Shown: positions 35,391 through 43,739 of the stretch, piece by piece
How positions within the stretch are numbered: the stretch's first letter is position 1
Layout: each line of letters opens with the position of its first letter
Assembly (NCBI GenBank): GCA_023423895.1
Contig: JAFAER010000038.1
Location: 10,065 to 74,064, forward strand
DNA from: Pseudomonadota bacterium
GTDB taxonomy: Bacteria; Myxococcota_A; Polyangia; Polyangiales; Polyangiaceae
DNA: 64,000 nt
Reading direction: 5' to 3'
Program-made: the position numbers and the translations under genes
The notes under the pieces: model-generated
The model's input: the letters and a program-made list of their open reading frames with translations, nothing else
Database searches by the model: none
What the model was told of the DNA's origin: nothing

Positions 35391-35855
35391 ATGTCTCAGC
35401 TGGATCGATACGCCACCGAGCCGCCTGCAAGCGCGCATGCGCTCGAGCCCTTCGTCGACGAGGACGAGGTCCGCAACTATCTCGACCTCTACGCTCGTGC
35501 GGTCACGGCCGGCGACGCGAGGACGATCGCCGCGCTGTGGGGTGTGCCGGCGCTCGTCCTCGGAGACTTCGGTGCGCAGGCGATCTCCGCGCTCCACGAG
35601 GTCGAAGCCTTCTTCGCGGGGGCGAAGGAGCAATACGCTGCCCGGGGAATCGTCGATACGCGTCCCGACATCCAGAAGATCGAGTGGCTCACGGACCGCA
35701 TCGTCGTTGCGGACGTGCGCTGGCCGCTCTTCGACGGGAACCATGACGAGCGCGGCGCTGAACGCTCGACGTACACGCTCGAGCGCGACGGGCGTGGCGA
35801 GCTGAAGATGCGCGTCGCCATCATGCGCGGAGAGGCCGAGACGGAGGCGCACTGA
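35391..35855 (+). CDS. NTF2-like (SnoaL-type) protein
   Basis: 154 residues. After a short tail, FVDEDEVRNYLDLYARAVTAGDARTIAALWGVPALVL begins an NTF2-like cone fold (helix, then ALWG...PALVLGD), with FFAGAKEQYAARG and curved strands VVADVRWPLFDG to the end. Such proteins are polyketide cyclase-like, dehydratase or binding proteins; no catalytic pair is certain. GGAGG lies 12 bases before the ATG. It converges on a sigma-factor gene. Confidence 0.7.
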   Translation: MSQLDRYATEPPASAHALEPFVDEDEVRNYLDLYARAVTAGDARTIAALWGVPALVLGDFGAQAISALHEVEAFFAGAKEQYAARGIVDTRPDIQKIEWLTDRIVVADVRWPLFDGNHDERGAERSTYTLERDGRGELKMRVAIMRGEAETEAH

Positions 35856-35915
35856 CCGTCGCCGTGCGCGCATGCGTCGAGCGCGCCTTGCTGCAGCGCG
35901 AGCGTCGCGAAAGCG

Positions 35916-36473
35916 TCAGGCCGCTTCGAGCTGCGAAGCGAGCAGCTTCCGACCGCGGTGCAGCCGGCTCATCACGGTGCCGACGGGAACGCCGAGCTCG
36001 TTGGCCGCCTCGCGGTACGTGAGCTCGTCGAGATCGACGAGCGCCAGGACAGTGCGGAACGTCTCGGGAAGCGCGTCGAGCGTGCTCTTGGTCTTGCTCG
36101 TCAGCGAGAGCGATGCATCCGGTGAAGCGAAGCGCTCCGGCATCGTCCACGCGCACGGATCGCCGGCGAGGTTGCGGAGCGCGTTCTTGTCGCGACGCGA
36201 GCGGCGATAGCGCGTGATGAAGACGCTGAAGAGGATCTGGTAGACCCACGCCCGCAGGTTCGTGCCGCGCTCGTATTGCTTCGCGAACTTGAGGGCGCGC
36301 TCGATGGAGTCCTGCACGACGTCCTCGGCGATCGTCGGATCTCCGCAGAGCCGACACGCCCGGCCACGGAGCTCGGGCAGGAGCTCGACGAGCCCGTGCT
36401 CGAAGCTCTTCTTGTCGTGGGCAACGATCGTACGCGTCGAACGGTCGGAAGCGGAGACGGCGGTGGTCGGCAT
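35916..36473 (-). CDS. ECF-type RNA polymerase sigma factor
   Basis: 185 residues. Region 2: EDVVQDSIERALKFAKQYERGTNLRAWVYQILFSVFITRYRR, the promoter -10 and core-binding helix. Region 4: LPETFRTVLALVDLDELTYREAANELGVPVGTVMSRLHRGRKLL, the helix-turn-helix that contacts the -35 element. No anti-sigma gene is adjacent, so its control is unknown. A Met 44 codons upstream would add a low-similarity extension and was rejected. It follows nnr in the same direction after about 200 bases. Confidence 0.9.
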   Translation of the reverse strand: MPTTAVSASDRSTRTIVAHDKKSFEHGLVELLPELRGRACRLCGDPTIAEDVVQDSIERALKFAKQYERGTNLRAWVYQILFSVFITRYRRSRRDKNALRNLAGDPCAWTMPERFASPDASLSLTSKTKSTLDALPETFRTVLALVDLDELTYREAANELGVPVGTVMSRLHRGRKLLASQLEAA

Positions 36474-36548
36474 CGGTGTCCTCACGACCGGAGCTTTCGC
36501 AATGGCGATGCCACGCTGCGACTCCTCGAAAGAACAGGGAATTTCGTC

Positions 36549-36574
36549 CGCGGACACGCCCGCGTGTGTCCGCG
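36549..36574. promoter_or_regulatory. Inverted repeat between nnr and the ECF gene
   Basis: Perfect 9-bp arms CGCGGACAC/GTGTCCGCG with an 8-base gap, partly overlapped by a shorter palindrome TCCGCGGA. It lies about 76 bases ahead of the sigma-factor start and about 110 bases after nnr. It could be a terminator for nnr or an operator for the sigma gene; no U-run follows. Confidence 0.4.
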
Positions 36575-36681
36575 AAGCCAACGGCGCGTGGCTCGGGCCA
36601 CGCACGTGGCCGAGCTCGTTCGTCCGGCGAACGACGTCGCGCCTCGCACGTTCGCCGAGACTGCCTGACTCCGAAGCGCGA

Positions 36682-38247
36682 TCAGCGGCGTTCGAGCAGC
36701 GCCGCGAGGACGTCCGGCACGCCGTCCGCGATCTCGCCAGCGAGGAGGCCTCGGTCGCCGTGCTCCTTCTGCCAGGCGCTGCCGGAGACGCCGTGCAAGA
36801 ACGCTCCGCACCACGCAGCCTCGAACGGTGGGAGCGTGCACGCGAGCGCGCCGATGATCCCGGAGAGCACGTCGCCCGATCCCGCAGTCGCGAGCGCAGG
36901 GCTTCCCGAGCCGGTCACGACGAGGCGGCCGTCGGGCGAGGCGACGACCGTGTAGGCGCCCTTCAGGAGCACGACGGAGCTCGCACGCGCTGCCGCTTCT
37001 CGCGCCGCCGCGAACCGATCTGCCTCGACGGACTCGGACGTCCGGCCGAGCAGTCGACCGAGCTCACCCGCGTGCGGCGTGAGGATCGCTCGTCCTCCGG
37101 CCGCCGCGAAATGTTCGGGAGCGCCGGCGTGGACCGTGAACGAGTCCGCATCCGCCACGATGGCGCCCTGGAAGGTACCCAGGACGTGATCGGACACCGT
37201 GCGCGCCGCTTCGTCCGTCCCGAAGCCCGGACCCAATACCACTGCGCGCTTGTGCGCGAGCAGCGCATCGACGGAGCTCAGAAGCGCATCGCGACCAGCG
37301 GCCGCCGAGGCCAGGCGACCGACCATCACCTCGACGACGCGCGCCTCGAGCGCCGCCGCTGCCTCGGGCCAGGTGACGATCGTCGCGGCTCCGGCGCCCC
37401 CGCGGAGCGCTCCCTTCGCAGCGAGCAGCGATGCACCGACCTTGCCGGGGGAGCCCGCCACGACGGCGACGTGGCCCGCACGGTACTTGTGCGAGTCGAT
37501 CGGGCGAGCGTGGACGTGCGCGCGGACGTCGTCGGACTCGACGAGCTCCGCTGCGCGGTCGCGCATCAGCTCGGGCGGGACGCCGATGTCGACGACGTGC
37601 ACCGGGCCGCTCGCGCGCGCGCCCTGCCCGGTGACATGCCCCAGCTTCAGATGCGCAAACGTCACCGTGAGGTCGGCGGAGATCGCGGTCCCGAGCGAGA
37701 CGCCGGTGTCGGTATCGAGGCCGGACGGAACGTCGAGCGCGACGACGCGCAGGTGACGTCCGAAGCTGCGCGCTTCGTTCAGGAGACGGACGACGCTCGC
37801 CATCGGCTCGATGACGGGGCGATCGAGCCCGGTCCCGAACAGCGCATCGACGGCCACGTCCGCGTCGACGAGAGCGTCACCGAGCGCTTGCAGCGATGCG
37901 CCGAGCGGCACGGTCGCGATCTTCCCGCCGATGCCGGCGAAGGCGTCGTGGTTTGCGCGGCAGTCGGTCGTCATCTTGGCGGCATCGCCTGCGAGCCAGA
38001 CCTCGACGCGCGCGCCCCTGGTCAGAAGGTGGCGCGCGACGACGAAGCCGTCGCCACCGTTGTTCCCGGAACCAGCGACGACGATGACGCGCTTCCCCGC
38101 TGGGAGTCCGCCCAGCACCTCGCGCTCGATCACGTCCGCGGCTCCGCGTCCCGCGTTCTCCATCAGGAGGAGGCTCGGCACATGGCAGGCGTCGATGGCG
38201 TGCTTGTCGAACGCGCGCATCTGGGCGCGCGAGAGCACCGGGATCAT
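36682..38247 (-). CDS. nnr: Bifunctional NAD(P)HX epimerase / ADP-dependent dehydratase
   Basis: 521 residues combining both repair activities. The N-terminal half is the epimerase (YjeF_N): MIPVLSRAQMRAFDKHAI, with GSGNNGGDGFVVARHL. The C-terminal half is the dehydratase: GPGFGTDEAARTV, LTPHAGELGRLLG, VLLKGAYTVVASPDG and GSGDVLSGIIGALA. It converts hydrated NAD(P)H back to NAD(P)H. The start codon overlaps the acpS stop by four bases (ATGA), so pdxJ, acpS and nnr are translationally coupled. Confidence 0.93.
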   Translation of the reverse strand: MIPVLSRAQMRAFDKHAIDACHVPSLLLMENAGRGAADVIEREVLGGLPAGKRVIVVAGSGNNGGDGFVVARHLLTRGARVEVWLAGDAAKMTTDCRANHDAFAGIGGKIATVPLGASLQALGDALVDADVAVDALFGTGLDRPVIEPMASVVRLLNEARSFGRHLRVVALDVPSGLDTDTGVSLGTAISADLTVTFAHLKLGHVTGQGARASGPVHVVDIGVPPELMRDRAAELVESDDVRAHVHARPIDSHKYRAGHVAVVAGSPGKVGASLLAAKGALRGGAGAATIVTWPEAAAALEARVVEVMVGRLASAAAGRDALLSSVDALLAHKRAVVLGPGFGTDEAARTVSDHVLGTFQGAIVADADSFTVHAGAPEHFAAAGGRAILTPHAGELGRLLGRTSESVEADRFAAAREAAARASSVVLLKGAYTVVASPDGRLVVTGSGSPALATAGSGDVLSGIIGALACTLPPFEAAWCGAFLHGVSGSAWQKEHGDRGLLAGEIADGVPDVLAALLERR

Positions 38248-38642
38248 CGCGCCTCGTCGGTCTTCGCGGGCTTCGTTCGTTCCAGGATGACCATGGCGAC
38301 GGCGACGCCAGCGTCGTGAGTGATGCTGACGTGCCACGTGTCGGCGCCGAAAGCTTCGACCGTCGTGACCGCATTGCCCGACAGCTCGAGGACCGGCTTC
38401 CCGCTCGGCGCGCGGCGGACCTGGACCTCGTGCCATCCGACGCCGCGCGCGCCGTCGAGCGCCTTGGCGAACGCTTCCTTCACGGCGAAACGCCCGGCGA
38501 GCGCGGTCGGCTGGTCGCGCCCCATCAGGTCCTTGCACTCGGCGGGGCTGCAGATGCGCCCGAAGAATCGGTCTCCATGACGTTCGAGCGCGCGACGCAT
38601 GCGCTCGATCGAACAGACATCGATGCCGACTCCGACGATCAT
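38244..38642 (-). CDS. acpS: Holo-[acyl-carrier-protein] synthase
   Basis: 132 residues. MIVGVGIDVCSIERMRRALERHG and AGRFAVKEAFAKALDG are the Mg-CoA-binding signatures; HVSITHD follows near the C-terminus. It attaches 4'-phosphopantetheine to acyl carrier protein, making fatty acid and polyketide synthesis possible. Overlaps pdxJ and nnr by four bases each. Confidence 0.95.
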   Translation of the reverse strand: MIVGVGIDVCSIERMRRALERHGDRFFGRICSPAECKDLMGRDQPTALAGRFAVKEAFAKALDGARGVGWHEVQVRRAPSGKPVLELSGNAVTTVEAFGADTWHVSITHDAGVAVAMVILERTKPAKTDEAR

Positions 38643-39403
38643 GCAGTCCTCCCCTTCCCGATGGCCGCGAGCATCGCCTTCACTGCCCCGCCGAGCGACA
38701 TGAAGACGGAGTCGGCAATGACCGCGTGACCGATGTTGAGCTCCACGATTTCCTTGATCGCTACGAGCGCACCGACGTTGCGCGTCGTCAAGCCATGACC
38801 GGCTGCGATCTCGAGCCCGAGCTCGTGTCCGTGCTTCGCAGCAGCAGCCAGCCGCGCGTGCTCCGCCTGTGCGGTGTGCGGGATCGGACGCGTGAGGTCC
38901 GTCGACGACGGCCGACCGTAGCCGAACGCGTGCGCGTATTCGCCGGTGTGCAGCTCGATCTGCTCGACACCGAGCTTGCGCGACGCCTCGACCTGCGCGA
39001 GGTCCGGCGCGATGAAGAGGCTCACCTTGACGTCGGCCGCCTGCAGCGTCTCGATGTGCTTCGCGAGCGAATCTCGCTGCCCGATGACGTCGAGGCCGCC
39101 TTCGGTCGTACGCTCTTCGCGGCGCTCCGGTACGAGCGTCACGACGTCGGGGCGCGTCGCGACGGCGATCGCGATCATCTCATCGGTCGCGGCGCACTCG
39201 AGGTTGAAGGTGTCGCGTAGCGTCGCGCGGAGGCGCTCGACGTCCTCGTCGCGGATGTGTCGGCGGTCTTCACGCAGGTGAGCGGTGATGCCGTGTGCGC
39301 CGGCTTCGAGGCACACGCGCGCCGCCTCGACCGGGTCGGGATACGGGGTCCCCCGTGCGTTCCGGAGCGTGGCGACGTGATCGATGTTGATGTGGAGGCG
39401 CAT
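38639..39403 (-). CDS. pdxJ: Pyridoxine 5'-phosphate synthase
   Basis: 254 residues. RLHINIDHVATLRNARGTPYPDPV, GITAHLREDRRHI, LVPERREERTTEGGLD and AAGHGLTTRNV match PdxJ, a TIM-barrel enzyme that condenses deoxyxylulose-5-phosphate with 3-amino-1-hydroxyacetone phosphate to pyridoxine phosphate. Residues DHV, HLREDRRHI and ERREE line the active site. First gene of the overlapping pdxJ-acpS-nnr operon, an arrangement common in proteobacteria. Confidence 0.95.
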   Translation of the reverse strand: MRLHINIDHVATLRNARGTPYPDPVEAARVCLEAGAHGITAHLREDRRHIRDEDVERLRATLRDTFNLECAATDEMIAIAVATRPDVVTLVPERREERTTEGGLDVIGQRDSLAKHIETLQAADVKVSLFIAPDLAQVEASRKLGVEQIELHTGEYAHAFGYGRPSSTDLTRPIPHTAQAEHARLAAAAKHGHELGLEIAAGHGLTTRNVGALVAIKEIVELNIGHAVIADSVFMSLGGAVKAMLAAIGKGRTA

Positions 39404-39542
39404 CGCGCGCGCACGCTACCACAAGCACCTCTCCCGCGACGGCCAGCCGCGCACGTGCGCACGTGACGCGGCGGCCGGTCTGGTTGCGTCCCCGTCGGAC
39501 CTCTAGGTGGAGGGGCGGAGGGAGCGGAGGCGCGACGGTCGG

Positions 39543-42500
39543 TCAGTCGTCCGCGCCGCCACCCTGCTCGACATCCTCGTCCGTCTTCGGCGTCTGGAGG
39601 ATCTCGCCGTTCGGGCCGTCGCGGCGGATGATGAGCGTCCGTCGCCCGACGGTGTCGTTGTTTTCCCGGGCGACCACGGTGATGACGTTGACCCCCGGCC
39701 GGAGCGGCACCGGCGTCTCGAACGTCATCCGCTTCGGGTCCGAGCCGTTGCGGTTCGACCGGTAGAACACCTTCCGGTTCCCCACGAAGACGTAGGCGTC
39801 GAGGATGCGCTCTGCGTCCGTTGCGGTGCCTTTGATGATGACCTTGTCATCGCGGACGGAGAGCGGCACCGGCTGGACCTCGACCGACGGCGGGAAGCGG
39901 CGCATCGTCTCTTCGAACGCGACCGCGCTCGCCGGAGTCCCGCCGGGCTCGAGCTCGGCCGTCTTCACGAAGCCGAACCGGCCTTCGCCGAGCGCAACCT
40001 TGGTGAGGTCCCCGGCGCTCGCGAGCACGTTGACCGCAGTACCCGCGCCGAGGCGCCCGAAGACCCGCGCGCCCGGCTCGGGCGACTCGAGGAGCGTCGC
40101 TCCACCAGAACGCGCCTTCATCGCGCCGCTCGCCTGCGTGAGCGTCGTGGGCACGGCGATCGGCATGCGGACCTTCTCGATGACCGTCTCGCGCAGATCG
40201 CGGTCGGTGATCGACAGCTCCACCTTCGCCTCCGGATCGGCGAGCGGCGATTCGACGTCGAACGCGAACGACAGCTTCTTCACCTCGCCGGGCTGCATGT
40301 TCGAGAGGTCGAACCGACCCTCGTGCAGGAGCAGGCCGTCGCCCGAGAGATTGCGCAGGTTCGCCTGCGTCTCGTAGCTCTTGCCCTTGCCGACGTTCTT
40401 AACGGACACGTACATCGTCAGGTGCTCGCCCTTCTGCACCTTGCCGTCGCCGTTGCCCTTGCGCGCATCGGCGATCTGGTAGCTGTAGGCGAACACGGGA
40501 CGCTCGAGCGCCTTCACGCCGACGCGCAGCGTCTGCTCGGCCGGCGAGCGGCCGCGTGCCTCGTCGAACTTGATCGAGATGCCGTCCTGCCGTGAGAGCG
40601 TGTCACGCGGGATGCGGCAGACGCGCGGCGCGTCCTTCGGGAGCGGCGCGGTCGAGCCAGGCTTGCGCCCGTCGACCTCGCACCAGCCGAGCGGAATGGA
40701 AGCTGTCTTCGTCTTCCCGGGCTCGAGCTTCCCGATGATGAGCTCCTTGTTGTCGTACAGCCCGCTGTCGCTCTTCGTCACCGCGGCGAGGCGGTAGAGC
40801 GCGGCGGTGCCCTTGTTCGTGACCGTCACCCGCAGGTTCATCGGGTCGCCGGCGTTCACCTCGTTCCCGGGCTTGTCGGTCTCGAGCTTGACCTCGACGC
40901 TCGGCGGGGCCGCGTTCGCCGGGGCCGCTTGGACGTCCGCAGGAGCGTCGCTCCAGTCGATGCCGAGCTGCTGCAGATCGGCCGAGACCTTCTGCAGCTC
41001 GGTGCGGCGCGCGTCGTCGATGATCTGTTTCGCCGCCCGCACCTGCTCGAGGCGCTTGCCGTGCGGGACCTTCGCGACGACATCCCGCGCGAACTTCACG
41101 GGGAAGTCCTTGTTCGGGAAGTCGGGGCCGAGCACCTCGTCCGGATCGCCGCCGCGCTCACGCAGCTCGCGACGCAGCGACTCGGGGAGGTTGTAGCGGA
41201 CGACCTCCTGCGGCTTCTGCCCTTCCTTCACGCGGGAGTTCGAGAGGCTGCGCGACAGATCGCGCTCCTTGATCATCCCGGTGTCGACGGTCAGGTCCAT
41301 CTCCTGGTTGTCTGCCGTCATCGGGTCGAGCTCGATGTCGGGCGTGACGCCGGTGCCCTGGATCGAGATGTCGCCGGGCATCGTCAGGTACTGCGCGATG
41401 GTGAGCTTCAGCGCGGCGCGATCGGGCAACTCCGTGAAGACGAGCTGGACGGAGCCCTTACCGAACGACGTCTCGCCGATGATGATCGCGCGGTCGTGGT
41501 TCTTGAGCGCGCCCGCGACGATCTCGCTCGCGCTGGCGCTCGAGCCGTTGATGAGGAGCGCGATGGGGTAGTTCGGCTCGGTGCCGTCCGGATGCGCGAC
41601 CTTCTCTTCTCGGTCCTCGCCGGCGCCGGGGTTACCGACGGTCGCGACGATGGGACCGTTGACCAGGAACTTGTCGGCGACACGCGCGGCCTGCTCGAGG
41701 AGACCGCCGGGGTTGCCGCGCAGGTCGAGGACGAGGCCCTTCAGCTCGCCGTTGCCACGAAGCTTGTTGAGCGCCTCGTCGAGGTCCTTCGCGGTGTTCG
41801 CCTGGAACTGCTTGAGGCGGACGTAGCCGATGCCGTCGCCGAGCGACTTGGACTCGACGCTCTGCACCTTGATGACCTCGCGCGTCAGCTCGAAGGGCTT
41901 CGGCTGCTGCCAGCCGTCCGGCCCGTCGCGGCGGAGCCACACGGTGACCTTCGTCCCGGGCGCGCCGCGGAGGTGCTGCACCGCCTCGTTGAGGCCCATG
42001 TTGAGCGTCGACTCGCCGCCGATCTTCGTGATGCGGTCGTACTTCTTCACGCCGGCGCGGAACGCGGGCGTGCCCGGCATCGGGTTGATGACGGTGAGCT
42101 GCTGGTCGCGGATCGAGATGACGATGCCGAGGCCGCCGAACTGCCCGCTCGTGGAGAGGTTCATCTCCTTGTACGCCTCGGGCGAGAGCAGCACGCTGTG
42201 CGGGTCGAGCGTGTGCAGCATGCCGTTGCAGGCGGCGTATTCGACCTCGCGGAGATCGACCTCGGTCCCCTTCAGGTTCTCCTGGACGAAGTCGAAGACC
42301 TCCCGGAGGCGCGCGGACACGTCCCAGAGGCCGAGGACGTTGTCGACGCGGAACTCGCGCTCCTGCGTGTCGACGCGGACCTTCACGGTCGGCGCGTTCT
42401 CGTCGTGGATGACGATGATCTGCGCCACGTCGCGCTGCACGTAGTTCAGCGACGAGAGGAGCATCTCCTTCGGCTTCACGCGCTTCGGATCGACGTACTT

Positions 42501-42710
42501 GTCGCGGACGTTCTTGAGCACTTCGTTGACGACCTTCAGCTGCCGCAGGTCGTAGTTCGAAGGTCCGTGCTTCGGATCCGCAGTGCTCGCGACCGCAGGA
42601 GCGAGGCCTTCCCAGAGCCCGCCGCCGTGAAGGTTCATCGCGAGCCAGCTGGCGATTCCAAAAGCGACGAAGAGCGCGAGGAATTTGAGCGCGCGCGGAA
42701 GAAGACGCAT
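39543..42710 (-). CDS. Large membrane-tethered S41 (CtpA/Prc-type) protease
   Basis: 1055 residues, far longer than the 400-680 usual for the family. One N-terminal membrane helix (LLPRALKFLALFVAFGIASWLAM) anchors it. A PDZ domain (GLGIVISIRDQQLTVINPMPGTPAF, roughly 195-275) precedes the S41 core, with INGSSASASEIVAGALKNHDRA giving the catalytic serine and GETSFGKGSVQ the catalytic lysine. After the core come about 550 residues of immunoglobulin-like or CARDB-type strands (NLRVTVTNKGTAALYRLAA, LTMYVSVKNVGKG) and an SH3-like segment. Predicted to cleave C-termini in the periplasm, with the extra domains binding substrate or peptidoglycan. Confidence 0.9.
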   Translation of the reverse strand: MRLLPRALKFLALFVAFGIASWLAMNLHGGGLWEGLAPAVASTADPKHGPSNYDLRQLKVVNEVLKNVRDKYVDPKRVKPKEMLLSSLNYVQRDVAQIIVIHDENAPTVKVRVDTQEREFRVDNVLGLWDVSARLREVFDFVQENLKGTEVDLREVEYAACNGMLHTLDPHSVLLSPEAYKEMNLSTSGQFGGLGIVISIRDQQLTVINPMPGTPAFRAGVKKYDRITKIGGESTLNMGLNEAVQHLRGAPGTKVTVWLRRDGPDGWQQPKPFELTREVIKVQSVESKSLGDGIGYVRLKQFQANTAKDLDEALNKLRGNGELKGLVLDLRGNPGGLLEQAARVADKFLVNGPIVATVGNPGAGEDREEKVAHPDGTEPNYPIALLINGSSASASEIVAGALKNHDRAIIIGETSFGKGSVQLVFTELPDRAALKLTIAQYLTMPGDISIQGTGVTPDIELDPMTADNQEMDLTVDTGMIKERDLSRSLSNSRVKEGQKPQEVVRYNLPESLRRELRERGGDPDEVLGPDFPNKDFPVKFARDVVAKVPHGKRLEQVRAAKQIIDDARRTELQKVSADLQQLGIDWSDAPADVQAAPANAAPPSVEVKLETDKPGNEVNAGDPMNLRVTVTNKGTAALYRLAAVTKSDSGLYDNKELIIGKLEPGKTKTASIPLGWCEVDGRKPGSTAPLPKDAPRVCRIPRDTLSRQDGISIKFDEARGRSPAEQTLRVGVKALERPVFAYSYQIADARKGNGDGKVQKGEHLTMYVSVKNVGKGKSYETQANLRNLSGDGLLLHEGRFDLSNMQPGEVKKLSFAFDVESPLADPEAKVELSITDRDLRETVIEKVRMPIAVPTTLTQASGAMKARSGGATLLESPEPGARVFGRLGAGTAVNVLASAGDLTKVALGEGRFGFVKTAELEPGGTPASAVAFEETMRRFPPSVEVQPVPLSVRDDKVIIKGTATDAERILDAYVFVGNRKVFYRSNRNGSDPKRMTFETPVPLRPGVNVITVVARENNDTVGRRTLIIRRDGPNGEILQTPKTDEDVEQGGGADD

Positions 42711-42929
42711 TGGTTCGAGTATAGACGCGCGTGGGCCCCGTTGGACCTAGCAACGGGGAAAAAGGGCGCGAAAAGCCGCTGTTGCCGTCGGCCAACGGCG
42801 GAGCGGGGCGAGACGGTGAGGGGCCGAGGCGGCGAGACGGGTGAGACTCAGCTTTTCTCGGGCGCCAGCGTACCTGCCCGTTCGGAGCACGGCCGACGAT
42901 GGCGTCAGCCGCGCAGCCGGTCGGAGGCG

Positions 42930-43670
42930 TCAGCCCTTGCGGATGACGGCGACATAGAAGCCGCCGAAGCTCGCCGCAGGCGTGTCGCAGAGGAAACGTT
43001 CGGCAGCGCGGAGCATTCCCGACAGCCCGGGGACCTTCATGGCCACCGCGGCAGGCGTGACGATCCGGATGCCGCGCGCGGTCTCGAGACGCGTCCCCGG
43101 GGGCAGGATCTTCGGCAGGACGCGCGGCGAGTCGAAGCGCGTGTAGACCGCGCTCTCCCGGGTTCGGTCGCTGATCTTGCCGGCGGGTCCGAGCCTCTTC
43201 GCGAGGCCGCGCAGGCTCCACGGGTTGTAGAACTCCGCCAGGAGCACGCCCCCCGGCTTCGTGACACGTGCCATCTCCGCCAGCGCTCGGCCGATGTCCG
43301 GGACGTGCGCGAGGACCTTGAACGAGCAGGTCACGTCGAACGTGGCATCGGGGAAAGGTAGCTCGGTGACGCTTCCTTCCTGCACCTCGAGCCCGCGACT
43401 ACGCGCCAGCTCGAGCATGCCCGGCGACAGGTCGATGCCGACCGCCCTGCGCGCGTGCTCCTGGATGCGTTCGAGGATCAGGCCGGTCCCGCAACCGCAC
43501 TCGAGCACGTCTTTGCCGGTGCCATATCGCGCGCACAGCTCGACCTCCAGGTCGTCGACCAGCGCGTGGTAGCCGTCCTTGCTGTTGGGCCGCCGGTGCC
43601 GCTCGTAGCTCTTGCTGAACTCGTCGTAGTATGCGCGCGTCTGTTCGAGCTCACCGCGTTCGAGGGTCAT
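42930..43670 (-). CDS. Class I SAM-dependent methyltransferase
   Basis: 246 residues. YYDEFSKSYERHR begins the family; VLECGCGTGLILERI (motif I), AVGIDLSPGMLELAR and FDVTCSFKVLAHVPDI are the SAM-binding strands. The ending (PGLSGMLRAAERFLCDTPAASFGGFYVAVIRKG) is typical of UbiE/COQ5-like members acting on lipid or small-molecule acceptors. Acceptor unknown. An upstream GTG is possible but the ATG fits the domain start better. Confidence 0.75.
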   Translation of the reverse strand: MTLERGELEQTRAYYDEFSKSYERHRRPNSKDGYHALVDDLEVELCARYGTGKDVLECGCGTGLILERIQEHARRAVGIDLSPGMLELARSRGLEVQEGSVTELPFPDATFDVTCSFKVLAHVPDIGRALAEMARVTKPGGVLLAEFYNPWSLRGLAKRLGPAGKISDRTRESAVYTRFDSPRVLPKILPPGTRLETARGIRIVTPAAVAMKVPGLSGMLRAAERFLCDTPAASFGGFYVAVIRKG

Positions 43671-43739
43671 CGCGCGGGGTTTTAGCACCAGACGCGACCC
43701 GGCTGGAGCCCCTTGTTCCTCGACCACGAGCGTGCGGGT

